A stretch of 64,000 nucleotides of DNA, taken from positions 1 through 64,000 of the forward strand of contig CAZMNW010000048.1 of NCBI GenBank assembly GCA_964567755.1, written 5' to 3'. This stretch comes from DASRJW01 sp964567755 (GTDB lineage: Bacteria > Krumholzibacteriota > Krumholzibacteriia > G020349025). Each line of letters starts with the position of its first letter. Position 1 is the first letter of the stretch. Position numbers and translations under genes: made by a program. The notes beneath the pieces were generated by a model that had not been told where the DNA came from, ran no database searches, and saw only the letters and a list, made by a program, of their open reading frames with translations. This document shows, one piece after another, positions 1 through 10,517 of the stretch.

Positions 1-580
1 GGCGATGGCGCTTGACTGCCTCTGCATCCAAGCTCAAACTCCTGAGCGAAAAGCGAACGGTCCTGAGATCCAACAGCCAAGTGAAACCGATCACGCACCA
101 AATTCCGACGGAACGAGTCCGTCATGAATAATCCGGGTTAAACAGTTCGGGCATGGCTGGTCTCCCATAGTGGGCGTTGTGACATCACATCGTTATCGGT
201 TCCGAAACCAACTCCACCACGCCCTCGCGAAGCTGGGGTGAAGTGGCACTAAATCCACCTGACATTGCTCAACCCATCCTCCAAACCACTCCACACATGT
301 CGGTGGTTCTGCCAAGGGGGGCAGCGGTAGACCAATCAGGCGCCCCGACGGCCTGCGTCCGGGCATCCAGAACCAATCGTCATAGCGATCCCACCTGTTG
401 TGAGTCCCGGATCTTCTTCCTGCCAGCTCCACAACCCGCCTCCGTACTGATACGGTTGCCGATCATCCGCGGATGTCTTTTTTACAAGCGCATGATTCGG
501 CTCGCACTCCATATTTTCAAGCGACTGACGAAGTCGCCTGGCGTTACGTTTTCGGGTCGCACTGGCGAAGCCGAACGAAC
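1..580. other. no gene recognised; accessory left edge
   Basis: No reading frame here looks coding: the open frames have no recognisable domain and no start with a Shine-Dalgarno site. The stretch around 126-142 (atgaataatccgggtt) resembles sequence often seen near IS1380-type element ends. This is only a resemblance and no transposase is visible. Confidence 0.4.
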
Positions 581-612
581 TATACTCCTCTCCGCTAGCG
601 AGCGAGAAGGAG
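581..612 (+). promoter_or_regulatory. -10 element and Shine-Dalgarno for the secreted protein at 619
   Basis: TATACT at 581-586 is a good -10 box; no convincing -35 is seen upstream. A strong Shine-Dalgarno AGAAGGAG lies at 605-612, six bases before a CTG at 619. The predicted transcript would begin near 593, so the in-frame start choices are CTG 619 or ATG 640. Confidence 0.45.
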
Positions 613-618
613 TATCCG

Positions 619-1272
619 CTGAGCCACTTCCTGGCCGCAATGCTGTTCCTCGGCGTGCACGCGGGGGCTGGAGCGGATCAGTGGGACGATCCAGTGACCT
701 CTCTCCAGATTTCCCTCGACGGCACGTATCGCGCGGGTTTCATGTACTGGGCCCCACGCGTGGGTCTGTTCGAGCCGGCCGAGTTCATTCTCCTCGGAAC
801 AGTGAGCGAAGTCGTTGCACCGCGGGACAGCACCCACGTGTCGGTTGGTGGTTATTTCGGCGACCGGTATCGGAGCGGTCGGACGACAGTCACGGAGGTC
901 GTGCGTTGTCCGGCGAACCTCCGCGCCGCAGCCATGCGAATCCGTGTGCTGCAATGTGATGGCTTCGACGGTCTTGCCGTGGGCGATTCCGTGCTCATTT
1001 TCTTGAATCCATATGAAGGGGCATATGCGGTCCCCCGCCGCATGGGAACGAACTCCCTGCTGGGTTACAAGCTGCCGGAGCGCCACGATTTGGGTTTGTT
1101 TGATCTGCGGGCGTTCTTAACCTTGCTCGCCGGGGAAACTCCCTGGCGCGTCGAGCATCTCACACCGGACCAGCTCCGTCTTTGGACGCGGGTCGATCCA
1201 TCCGGTGTTGCAGAGGCGCTCATTCGCGAGCGCGAGGCGCTGCAAGAGACCAAGAACCGAAGAAAACCGTAG
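619..1272 (+). CDS. putative secreted protein of unknown function, possible CTG start
   Basis: I do not recognise the family. The first ATG (640) would give MLFLGVHAGAGADQ, too short for a signal peptide and without a Shine-Dalgarno at the right distance. Starting at CTG 619, six bases after AGAAGGAG, gives SHFLAAMLFLGVHAGAGA followed by D, a normal-looking signal peptide core and cleavage region. The mature part (about 200 residues) is soluble, with an alternating beta-like pattern (EFILLGTVSEVVA, TTVTEVVRC, VGDSVLIFLNP) that could be a small beta-barrel domain, and a charged C-terminus ending NRRKP. The stop is 11 bases before the ankyrin gene, so the two are probably co-transcribed. The CTG start is inferred; the reading frame itself is well supported. 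Confidence 0.6.
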   Translation: MSHFLAAMLFLGVHAGAGADQWDDPVTSLQISLDGTYRAGFMYWAPRVGLFEPAEFILLGTVSEVVAPRDSTHVSVGGYFGDRYRSGRTTVTEVVRCPANLRAAAMRIRVLQCDGFDGLAVGDSVLIFLNPYEGAYAVPRRMGTNSLLGYKLPERHDLGLFDLRAFLTLLAGETPWRVEHLTPDQLRLWTRVDPSGVAEALIREREALQETKNRRKP

Positions 1273-1283
1273 GGGCGGCAACC

Positions 1284-1988
1284 ATGGACTTCTATCCGCC
1301 GATCGATTGGCTGAGTCACCCTCTCCACGCGGCCGCATTCAGTGGCAACAGCAACGAAGTCCGACGCCTGATCGCCGCTGGAGCGGCGGTCAATGAGCAA
1401 CTGAACTTGGACGTGAATGGGCGGCAAGACGTGGCGGGCACACCACTGCACGTTGCAATCCGCAACTGTGCTTGGGATGACCTTGCGCTGTATCCCGGTC
1501 ACCACGAAGTCGTCCAAATCTTGCTCGCAGCCGGGGCTGACGTGAGGCTCAGCCGGGCGTGGGAAGGGACGCCACTTCACGACGCAGCGCGCGCCGGACT
1601 GATCCAGTTCATCGAAGTATTTCTGTCGCACGGCGCAGACATCAACAGCAAACAGGACGCACAAGGACGGACACCTCTCCACTTCGCCGCCGCCAACGAC
1701 CGCTTGACGACGGTCGACTATCTGTTGTCCAGGGGAGCGGACATCGATGCCGTCGCCGATTCTTCCCATGACCCCGCTGCCCCGAGTCGGGTACGCAAAG
1801 ACGCTGGGACAACGCCTCTCCAACTGGCCGCGAGAGAAGGCCACCGTGAAGTGGTGAAGCGCCTAATCGATGGCGGAGCCTTTTCGCACGGGCACGCCGC
1901 CCTTGAATTGGCTGTTCAGGCCAGGCAGGCGAACGATGCAAGATTCGATCAGGTCATTCTGCTGCTCGGCTCGAGAACTTCCAACTGA
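1284..1988 (+). CDS. ankyrin-repeat protein
   Basis: The protein has 234 residues and is almost entirely ankyrin repeats. Consensus pieces include HPLHAAAFSGNSNEVRRLIAAGA, GTPLHVAIRN, HHEVVQILLAAGADV, GTPLHDAARAG, RTPLHFAAANDRLTTVDYLLSRGADID and TTPLQLAAREGHREVVKRLIDGGA, about six repeats. No signal peptide or membrane segment is seen, so it is likely cytoplasmic and binds a protein partner. ATG 1284 was chosen because AGGGG precedes it and homology begins right after it; the frame is open further upstream, but that would overlap the preceding gene. It follows the secreted protein gene by 11 bases, which suggests an operon, but nothing here shows a functional link. Confidence 0.85.
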   Translation: MDFYPPIDWLSHPLHAAAFSGNSNEVRRLIAAGAAVNEQLNLDVNGRQDVAGTPLHVAIRNCAWDDLALYPGHHEVVQILLAAGADVRLSRAWEGTPLHDAARAGLIQFIEVFLSHGADINSKQDAQGRTPLHFAAANDRLTTVDYLLSRGADIDAVADSSHDPAAPSRVRKDAGTTPLQLAAREGHREVVKRLIDGGAFSHGHAALELAVQARQANDARFDQVILLLGSRTSN

Positions 1989-2465
1989 GGCTGGGGCCGC
2001 TGGTTGCGTTGCCCGTCACGTGGCCCACACCAACGTGGCCAGCCGGGTTGAGTTCGCATCCCACGACGACGCTCGCGATTTTCTGTCAGCCCGCCAAGGG
2101 TCGACGCGAGTCAGGCCACTCGCGGCTTGGCAAGGGAGCAGGCATGCACATCCGGAGCGCTCAGCGCCACGAGGTGCGAGGTGCCTAGATGGTGACCCGA
2201 GTGTCGAGGTCTTGCCGGGGAGGTTGCGGGCGACGACGATCGTTGCCACGAACTCGCCCAGCGCGCGCGAAGGCCAGTACCACGCCCGACAGGATGCCGC
2301 GCCGCGAGTGCACGAGAAGCCTGTGGCGACAGTTCCCAGGTCACCGTTCCTCCGGGTCGAGTATTCGGACTACCATTGGCAATCCAGGTGCGTCGAGACA
2401 AACAGTGATCCGATTGCCGGATGCGAACCAAAGGCTAACACGGGCCGACTACGACGCGACCTGCA
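1989..2465. other. intergenic, no gene recognised
   Basis: About 480 bases between the ankyrin gene and the convergent WG-repeat gene. Short open frames exist on both strands but none shows a domain, start site or sensible composition. A decayed gene is possible; I see nothing definite. Confidence 0.4.
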
Positions 2466-3086
2466 CTACCTGGCGATGGACTCTCGCTTCGGAAGGTCGG
2501 ACCGTTCGTAGACTACCGGTACCACCACTCGACCCCGCTTGTCGATCCATCCCCAATGGCCACCCTTGAGTTCGGGGTGCTCGTCATCCGGGAACGCCGG
2601 CGTGAAGACGCAACCCTGACAGACGACAGCGAGGCCATTCGAGAACGGAGAGGCGAAGTCCCAGACGGGCGCAATGACCTCTTCGAGGCTCGGGCTGATA
2701 AACCCTACCTTCCCGTTCTTCAGCGTTCGCGCCAGTCCCTCTACAAAGTAGTCGGCGCCGTTGTCGTAGGCGTACGACGGTGCAGTCTTCCCTTCCCGAT
2801 TCACGAAGTAGGTGGCGCCCCCTATGACAACCCAGGTGAGACCCTCTGGACCGAAGCTGGCGGTCGTCAGCGCTTCTGCACGCACCACGATGTGGCCATC
2901 GCCGCTCTTGTAAGCGCACTTTGGCAAAGCCTCGCCCAATCCGGGCACAAAATCGCAGTCGAGCACCGGAGCTTGGGCATCGGTTCGGCGCTGGGTACAC
3001 GCTGCGGCGCCCCACAAACAAATGCCGAGGATCAAGAGTCTCCGGATCGATCTGCGACGCCCAGCGCTGGGGCTATTCTTGATCAC
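2466..3086 (-). CDS. WG-repeat lipoprotein
   Basis: 206 residues from a GTG start. A basic N-terminus (RRRSIRRL) leads into LLILGICLWGAAAC, a signal peptide ending in a lipobox with the lipidated cysteine, so an envelope lipoprotein is expected. The mature part carries WG-type beta repeats: TYFVNREGKTAPSYAYDNG, KVGFISPSLEEVIAPVWDFA with SPFSNGLAVV, and HWGWIDKRGRVVVPVVYE. WG repeats occur in many secreted proteins of unknown role. The protein ends shortly after a repeat, so one or more C-terminal repeats may be missing; transposase debris begins only about 70 bases upstream of its start. Confidence 0.8.
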   Translation of the reverse strand: MIKNSPSAGRRRSIRRLLILGICLWGAAACTQRRTDAQAPVLDCDFVPGLGEALPKCAYKSGDGHIVVRAEALTTASFGPEGLTWVVIGGATYFVNREGKTAPSYAYDNGADYFVEGLARTLKNGKVGFISPSLEEVIAPVWDFASPFSNGLAVVCQGCVFTPAFPDDEHPELKGGHWGWIDKRGRVVVPVVYERSDLPKRESIAR

Positions 3087-3155
3087 TTATCTGTCTCCGC
3101 TTCCGGTATCGAGTCAATCCCATTCTTAGTTGATAATCTCCACGGCTCATGTTGA

Positions 3156-3425
3156 TCACGCCACGTCTTTGACCGACTGCTCAACCACGATCTTCAAGTC
3201 TCGTTGGATCGCTTCGCGAAGTTTCGGCAGATGCTTGAAGCCCTTGACCTTGCGTAGCCGCGGCTCGATGTCGAGTAGCGCGGTGGCGAGCCAACGGTGC
3301 TTGTGCGCCGACTTCTTCCACGAGTCGACCTTGGCGCAGCGCTCCTCGATGAGTGCGTTCACCGATTCAAGGCAGTTCGTCGTCTTGAGCGACCGTCCCA
3401 GCACGCTCCACACGTCCACTGCCTG
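3156..3425 (-). pseudogene. IS256-family transposase, C-terminal remnant
   Basis: The minus-strand frame ending at 3156 contains LGRSLKTTNCLESVNALIEE followed by HRWLATALLDIEPRLRKVKG, the typical C-terminal part of mutator (IS256) transposases. Upstream of about 3425 the frame stays open, but the protein no longer resembles a transposase; from there the plus strand encodes a different transposase. Only about 90 residues of the roughly 400 survive, and no terminal inverted repeats are visible. This is an inactive fragment. Confidence 0.8.
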
Positions 3426-4310
3426 CCGCCCGATGGGCTCTTCGTGCCCGGCGAGGAGGGCGGCACACTCACCTTTGTCCCTTTGCCAGAGCCGACGTCG
3501 TCGGACATCGAGGCTTTGACCTACAAGATTGCCCGCCGGCTCACCGCCATCGTCGAGCAGCTTTCTGCGGACGAGTGCGAGACCGAGGCCGTGCTCGAGC
3601 GCACGGCGGCCTCGCTCCGGGAAGCGCTCGCGACTGCGGTCGAACCCCCGCTTCCCAAGCTTGGACTCGACCTCCTCGGCCTCGAGTCCGCGCCGCTGAG
3701 CACGCCGCTCTGCGCCAAGATCGCCGGTTTCTCGTTGCACGCGGCGCGCGTCGTCGACGCTCATGACCGCGACGGGCTCGAGAAGCTGTGCCGCTACGGG
3801 TTGCGCGCACCGTTGTCGCAGGAGCGCCTGAGTCTGCGAGCGGATGGTCGAGTCGTCTACCGCCTGCGCCGGCCGTGGCCCAACGCCCAGGGAGCAACGT
3901 GCCTCGTCCTCGCTCCCGCCGAGCTGCTGCGTCGATTGGCAGCGCTCGTGCCGGCCCCGTATTCCAACCTCGTCCGGTACCACGGCGTTTTCGCTTCTCG
4001 CTCGCGCTGGCGCGCACGATTGCCCGCGCCGCCGGGCAAGGATGCAGACACGAATGCACAGCCTCGATCGCCGTCGGAGCCCGAAGACCAACTCGACGAC
4101 GCCGGCGTCCAATCACCGGTGGCGTTACCAACACCGCTGCGGGAAGTTTGCACTCGCCGCCGGCGGTCGTTGCCATGGGCGCAACTGCTCATGCGAGTCT
4201 TCTTCCTCGACGCATTGACCTGTCCTCGATGTTCGGCGTCGATGCTGGTGCTCGCCCTCATCTCCGAGCCTGAGGTCGTACGCAAGATCCTCTTGCGGCG
4301 AGAGCGCTGA
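3426..4310 (+). pseudogene. IS91-like (Y2-type) transposase, C-terminal remnant
   Basis: From about 3426 the plus strand reads PDGLFVPGEEGGTLTFVPLP and continues to a stop at 4308-4310. Recognisable parts are the segment before the zinc-binding end (GLEKLCRYGLRAPLSQERLS, YRLRRPWPN, LVPAPYSNLVRYHGVFA, RWRARL) and the C-terminal LPWAQLLMRVFFLDALTCPRC ending VVRKILLRRE. These match IS91/IS801-like transposases. The N-terminal zinc finger and the HUH catalytic part are absent, so it is dead. It is joined head to tail with the IS256 remnant at about 3425, so one mobile element was inserted into, or recombined with, the other. Confidence 0.8.
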
Positions 4311-4348
4311 GCTCCCGCCGCCAGAACGTTGGCATGAGGCGCGTCGCG

Positions 4349-6838
<2,490 letters not shown>

Positions 6839-7215
6839 CAACTCTCTCCCGGATAACGTTTCGTTGCGGGGAACACTCTCGTCTGGTTCCGGCACGGCGG
6901 CACGAGTGGCGGTCCGCCGGCGGACGCGAACTGTGGGTGGCCCCGAGATTGGCCGCGGGGCGCCCCTTTATAGCAGGCCGGCCGCGGAATGTCGAATCGG
7001 CTCAGCGCGGGGGCGCATGTGCGCAGTCAGGGCCCGGCCCGCCAGGCGCAGATGCGCCCGCAACCCGGGGGGCCAGCGCCTGGAACGCGGGCGACGGATT
7101 TGCTAGGTTGGTCCGCAACCGAAAGCGTTTGGTGACGGTCGCGCGTGCATTGCCTGCGCGGGACGATTGCCAAGCGGCTTTCGATGCTCACCTCCATCAG
7201 CCCCGAGGCATCGTC
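6839..7215. other. divergent intergenic region of hppA and a lipoprotein gene
   Basis: 377 bases between divergent genes. It holds the candidate hppA promoter (6967-6996, minus strand) and a perfect 14-base palindrome GTCCGCCGGCGGAC at 6912-6925 inside the hppA leader. No small gene is recognised. Confidence 0.45.
6967..6996 (-). promoter_or_regulatory. candidate sigma70-like promoter of hppA
   Basis: On the minus strand TTCGAC (6991-6996) and TATAAA (6967-6972) are separated by 18 bases. The start of hppA lies about 120 bases downstream, leaving a long leader. The match is good at -10 and moderate at -35. Confidence 0.4.
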
Positions 7216-7665
7216 ATGAAGAAAGTGCGTCGCCGGCTCCCGTTCGTCGTCGTTTCTTCGCTCCTCATTGTGTCTGCGTGCGAAGACGACCCCGCCTCGG
7301 GGGGAGCCGCCTGCGGGATGGCCACTTACACTCTGACCCCCAGCGGTGGAGGGAGCGCGTTTCAGATCACGGAGAGATACGCGTTCCACTGCAAGGACTC
7401 GAGCCTGCAGCCAGACATCGAGTACACCTATGAAGATTGTCCGGACGAAACCGGCGATTCCTTCTTCTACTACGCGGGCGGAACGAACCAGCTGTTCATT
7501 GGGAATTACCAGGGGACCGTGTTCACCGGCAGCACGTTGCGAGCGTTCGGAAATGGCAGCACGACCGTGTTCGCAACTGGCACGTACATGAACGGCTCGG
7601 ACTTCGGAACTTTTGACTTCCATGAAGGCAACGTCGAAGTGCGGAACGACACCGAGTGTCCCTGA
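7216..7665 (+). CDS. small lipoprotein of unknown function
   Basis: 149 residues. MKKVRRRLPFVVVSSLLIVS followed by AC is a textbook lipoprotein signal with lipobox V-S-A-C. The mature domain is rich in aromatic, Gly, Ser and Thr residues (YTLTPSGGG, FYYAGGTNQLFIGNYQGTVF, STTVFATGTYMNGSDFGTF), suggesting a small beta-sandwich. Cysteines around 33, 57, 75 and at the penultimate position could form disulfides. The family is not recognised. The start was chosen for the signal peptide; GAGG is about seven bases upstream. The gene stands alone between hppA and the TPR fragment. Confidence 0.75.
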   Translation: MKKVRRRLPFVVVSSLLIVSACEDDPASGGAACGMATYTLTPSGGGSAFQITERYAFHCKDSSLQPDIEYTYEDCPDETGDSFFYYAGGTNQLFIGNYQGTVFTGSTLRAFGNGSTTVFATGTYMNGSDFGTFDFHEGNVEVRNDTECP

Positions 7666-7711
7666 GCCACGGAGGCAGTGGCCCGGCGCGGGTCGAGGGC
7701 GGCGCGGCGTG

Positions 7712-8575
7712 TCAGGCGTCGGCTGCGTCGGGGACAAAGGGCGGCAGCCCGATGCGCGCGAGCAGGGATCCGAAACGCGGGTCCGGCCGCAGCGGGTCGA
7801 GGCGCGGGTTGACGCGCAAAGAAACCAGGGCGTCCTCGCGCAGCGCCAACGATTGCTCCAGCCACGCGAAGGTTGCATCGATGTCACCGAGGCCGAGGTG
7901 CACGAGCGCCGTCGAGTACGGCGACACATACTGGCGCTTGGACAGTCCTTGCAGCTCGGCGAGGATTCTCTCGGCCTCCGGCCGGTCGCCGGCGCGCGCG
8001 TAGGCGTAGCCGAGCGTCGCCAGCAGCCCCGGGTTGTGCTCGAGTAGATCGATGCCCTTGCGGATTTCCTCGATGCCGCGCGTGAAACGGCCCAGCTGCA
8101 CGTGCGTCAAGCCGATGTCGAAGTGCACGCGCGCAAAAGTTGGATCGATCGCGAGCAACTTTGCATATTGCTCGAGAGCCGCGTCGTAGTTCCGGGCGTA
8201 GTACAGCGAGTACCCGCGGGTCCAATGCACGACAAGGGACAGCGGGTCGAGCCGCAGCGCCCGATCCACCTCTGACAACCCCGCTTCGAAACGTCCCATC
8301 AAAGTCAGATAGACCCCGAACCAGAGACGCGCCATGGCGTAGCCAGGTTTGAGCTCGATGGCGCGTCGAAAGGAGGCTTCAGCCCCGGCCCAGTCCCAGT
8401 CGAAGCGATACTTCACCAGTGCCAGCGACCCGTGCGCTTCCGCCAGCATCGGGTCGAGCGCGAGGGCGCGCAGCGCTTCGCTCTTGGCTTTCGAGTAGGC
8501 CTCTTGGGGCGGCAGATAGCAGAAACCGCCGAGCAGCGCGTAAGAATCCGCCAGCATCTTCGGCGATTGGAACAT
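7712..8575 (-). pseudogene. TPR-repeat protein, 5'-truncated
   Basis: The frame encodes a run of tetratricopeptide repeats: ADSYALLGGFCYLPPQEAYS, then pairs such as AEAHGSLALVKYRFDWDWAG, AEASFRRAIELKPGYAMAR, YDAALEQYAKLLAIDPTFAR, GLLATLGYAYARAGDRPEAE, and the C-terminal EDALVSLRVNPRLDPLRPDP with FGSLLARIGLPPF. This is the common C-terminal half of large bacterial regulators or kinases with N-terminal effector domains (family knowledge). Homology stops abruptly at 8553: the first seven residues (MFQSPKM) are antisense to the adjoining propeller gene. The natural N-terminus is missing, so this is a truncated gene or an assembly break. Confidence 0.75.
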
Positions 8576-10454
8576 CTCGGCGCAACACCTCGATGCCGAT
8601 GGAAATGAAACCTGGGCAACGGGTGGACTGATCGTCTGTGGATCTGGCAGTCATCAAACGCGACCGACGATCGCCGCCAGTGATGCGTCGACGATCGTTG
8701 TCACGTGGCGCGACGAGCGAAATGATGTAGCCGACGTTTACGCCCAACGCATCACCAACGATGGCATTGCCGCGCAGGATCTCGCCTGTGATCTTCTCGG
8801 GCAGGCAGGGACGCCATTTGCGGCGGCAGCCGCCACCCAGGATCAACAAGTATCCGTTGCGGACGGCACAGGCGGGACGATCGTGGTGTGGCGGGACACG
8901 CGGACGGAGGCGGCGGGAGACATTTATGCGCAGCGCGTGAGCGGGAATGGTTCGTCGCTGTGGCTGTCGACGGGGGTGGCGGTGTGCACGGCGTCAGGGG
9001 TGCAGCGCATGCCGGCGGTGGCCGTGGACGGAGCGGGCGGAGTGATCATCGCGTGGGAAGATCAGCGAGTGGATGGGGTTGGAGACGTGTACGCGCAGCG
9101 GCTGGACTGTGCGGGGACGGCGCTTTGGACGACGGATGGCGCGGCGCTGGTGACGGGCGCGTCGGCAAACAACAGCGGGGATCCGGTCATTCAGATGGTG
9201 TCGGACGGAGTGGGCGGAGCGATTCTGTCGTTCAGTGACAATCGCCACGCGGACGGGAGCTTGGATCCGAGTTTCGGCAAGGTGTGGGCGCAGCGCGTGG
9301 ATGAAACTGGGAGCGCACAGTGGGGGAACGGAGTGCCGGTGGGCGCGGCGGTGTTCGCGCACGGGAACCACCTGCTGGTGCCGGATGGCTGCGGTGGCGC
9401 GATCGTGGTCTGGCAGGATGGCCGCATCTTCGGCGATTGGAACATTTCGGCGCAACGCTTGGATGCTTCGGGGAACGCATTGTGGGCATCGGTGGGAGTG
9501 TGTCAAGCGGGCGGTCAACAGACTCAACCGGCGGCGTCGGTGGATGGAGCGGGTGGTGTGATCATCGCGTGGGAAGACCAGCGGGTGGACGGAGCTGGAG
9601 ACGTGTACGCGCAGCGGCTGGACGGCGCGGGGACGGCGCTGTGGACGACGGATGGTGCAGCGCTGGTGACGGGAGCGTCGGCGAACAACAGCGGGGATCC
9701 GGTCATTCAGATGGTGTCGGACGGAGTGGGCGGAGCGATTCTGTCGTTCAGTGACAATCGCCACGCGGACGGGAGCTTGGATCCGAGTTTCGGCAAAGTA
9801 TGGGCGCAACATGTGGATGGATCAGGCAGCGCGCAGTGGGGGAACGGAGTGCCGGTGGGCGCGGCGGTGTTCGCGCACGGGAACCACGTGCTGGTGCCGG
9901 ATGGCGGCGGCGGCGCGATCGTGGCCTGGCAGGATGGCCGCATCTTCGGCGATTGGAACATCTCGGCGCAACACCTCGATGCCGATGGCGATGCAGTCTA
10001 CACACCGGGCGGAATCTTCATCTGTCGTGCTGGTGGCTCCCAGACCATGCCCGTGATCAGCCCCGATGGATTCGGGGGTGGCCTCGTCAGCTGGCGCGAC
10101 AGCCGCACCGACGCATCGGACCTCTTCGTACAGCGCGCCTGTCGCTGGGGAACGGTTGTCGACATCGGGGAGGATCCTGACATCGATGCGCGTGGATCTG
10201 TCGTCCAGCTCCGTGCCACGAGTCCGACGTGGGGAGCGCTCCACTATGACATCTCGCTCGGCGAGCGCAGCCACATTGGACTCGAGGTCTTCGACGCCAG
10301 AGGCCGTCTCGTCGCGAACCTGCACGATAGGGAGTTCGGTGCGGGGAATCATGCCTTCACCTGGACCCGGCGCGAGGCGGGCAGCGGCATCTACTTCATG
10401 AGGTTGAGTACTGCGAGGACCCAGGAGACCATCAAGATCGTGCTGTTGAATTGA
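8554..10454 (+). pseudogene. secreted propeller-like repeat protein with FlgD-type C-terminal domain, 5'-truncated
   Basis: An open frame runs without interruption from 8554 to the stop at 10452-10454, about 630 residues, but has no start before GTG 8883, and an in-frame TAA sits at 8541-8543 just before the breakpoint. The protein consists of repeats of the form VVWRDTRTEAAGDIYAQRV, IIAWEDQRVDGVGDVYAQRL and IVVWQDGRIFGDWNISAQRL, each blade-like. The last 85 residues (LGERSHIGLEVFDARGRLVA, HAFTWTRREAGSGIYFMRLS, ending KIVLLN) are a FlgD/type-IX-like C-terminal sorting domain, implying secretion to the cell surface. The signal peptide is lost. It is head to head with the truncated TPR gene. 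Restart at GTG 8883 is possible but would give no export signal. Confidence 0.75.
9025..9991 (+). repeat. tandem duplication, 516-base period, inside the propeller gene
   Basis: The segments from about 9025 to 9475 and about 9541 to 9991 are nearly identical and offset by exactly 516 bases (172 codons). For example, gtgggaag occurs at 9053 and at 9569. The frame is kept. Most differences are single bases. This indicates recent duplication of a multi-blade unit. Confidence 0.85.
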
Positions 10455-10517
10455 GTGCCCAGAAAAGGGTACGCCCAACTGGGCTCGGACCAGGTAAGTG
10501 CCTGTCAGCTCCGAGGC

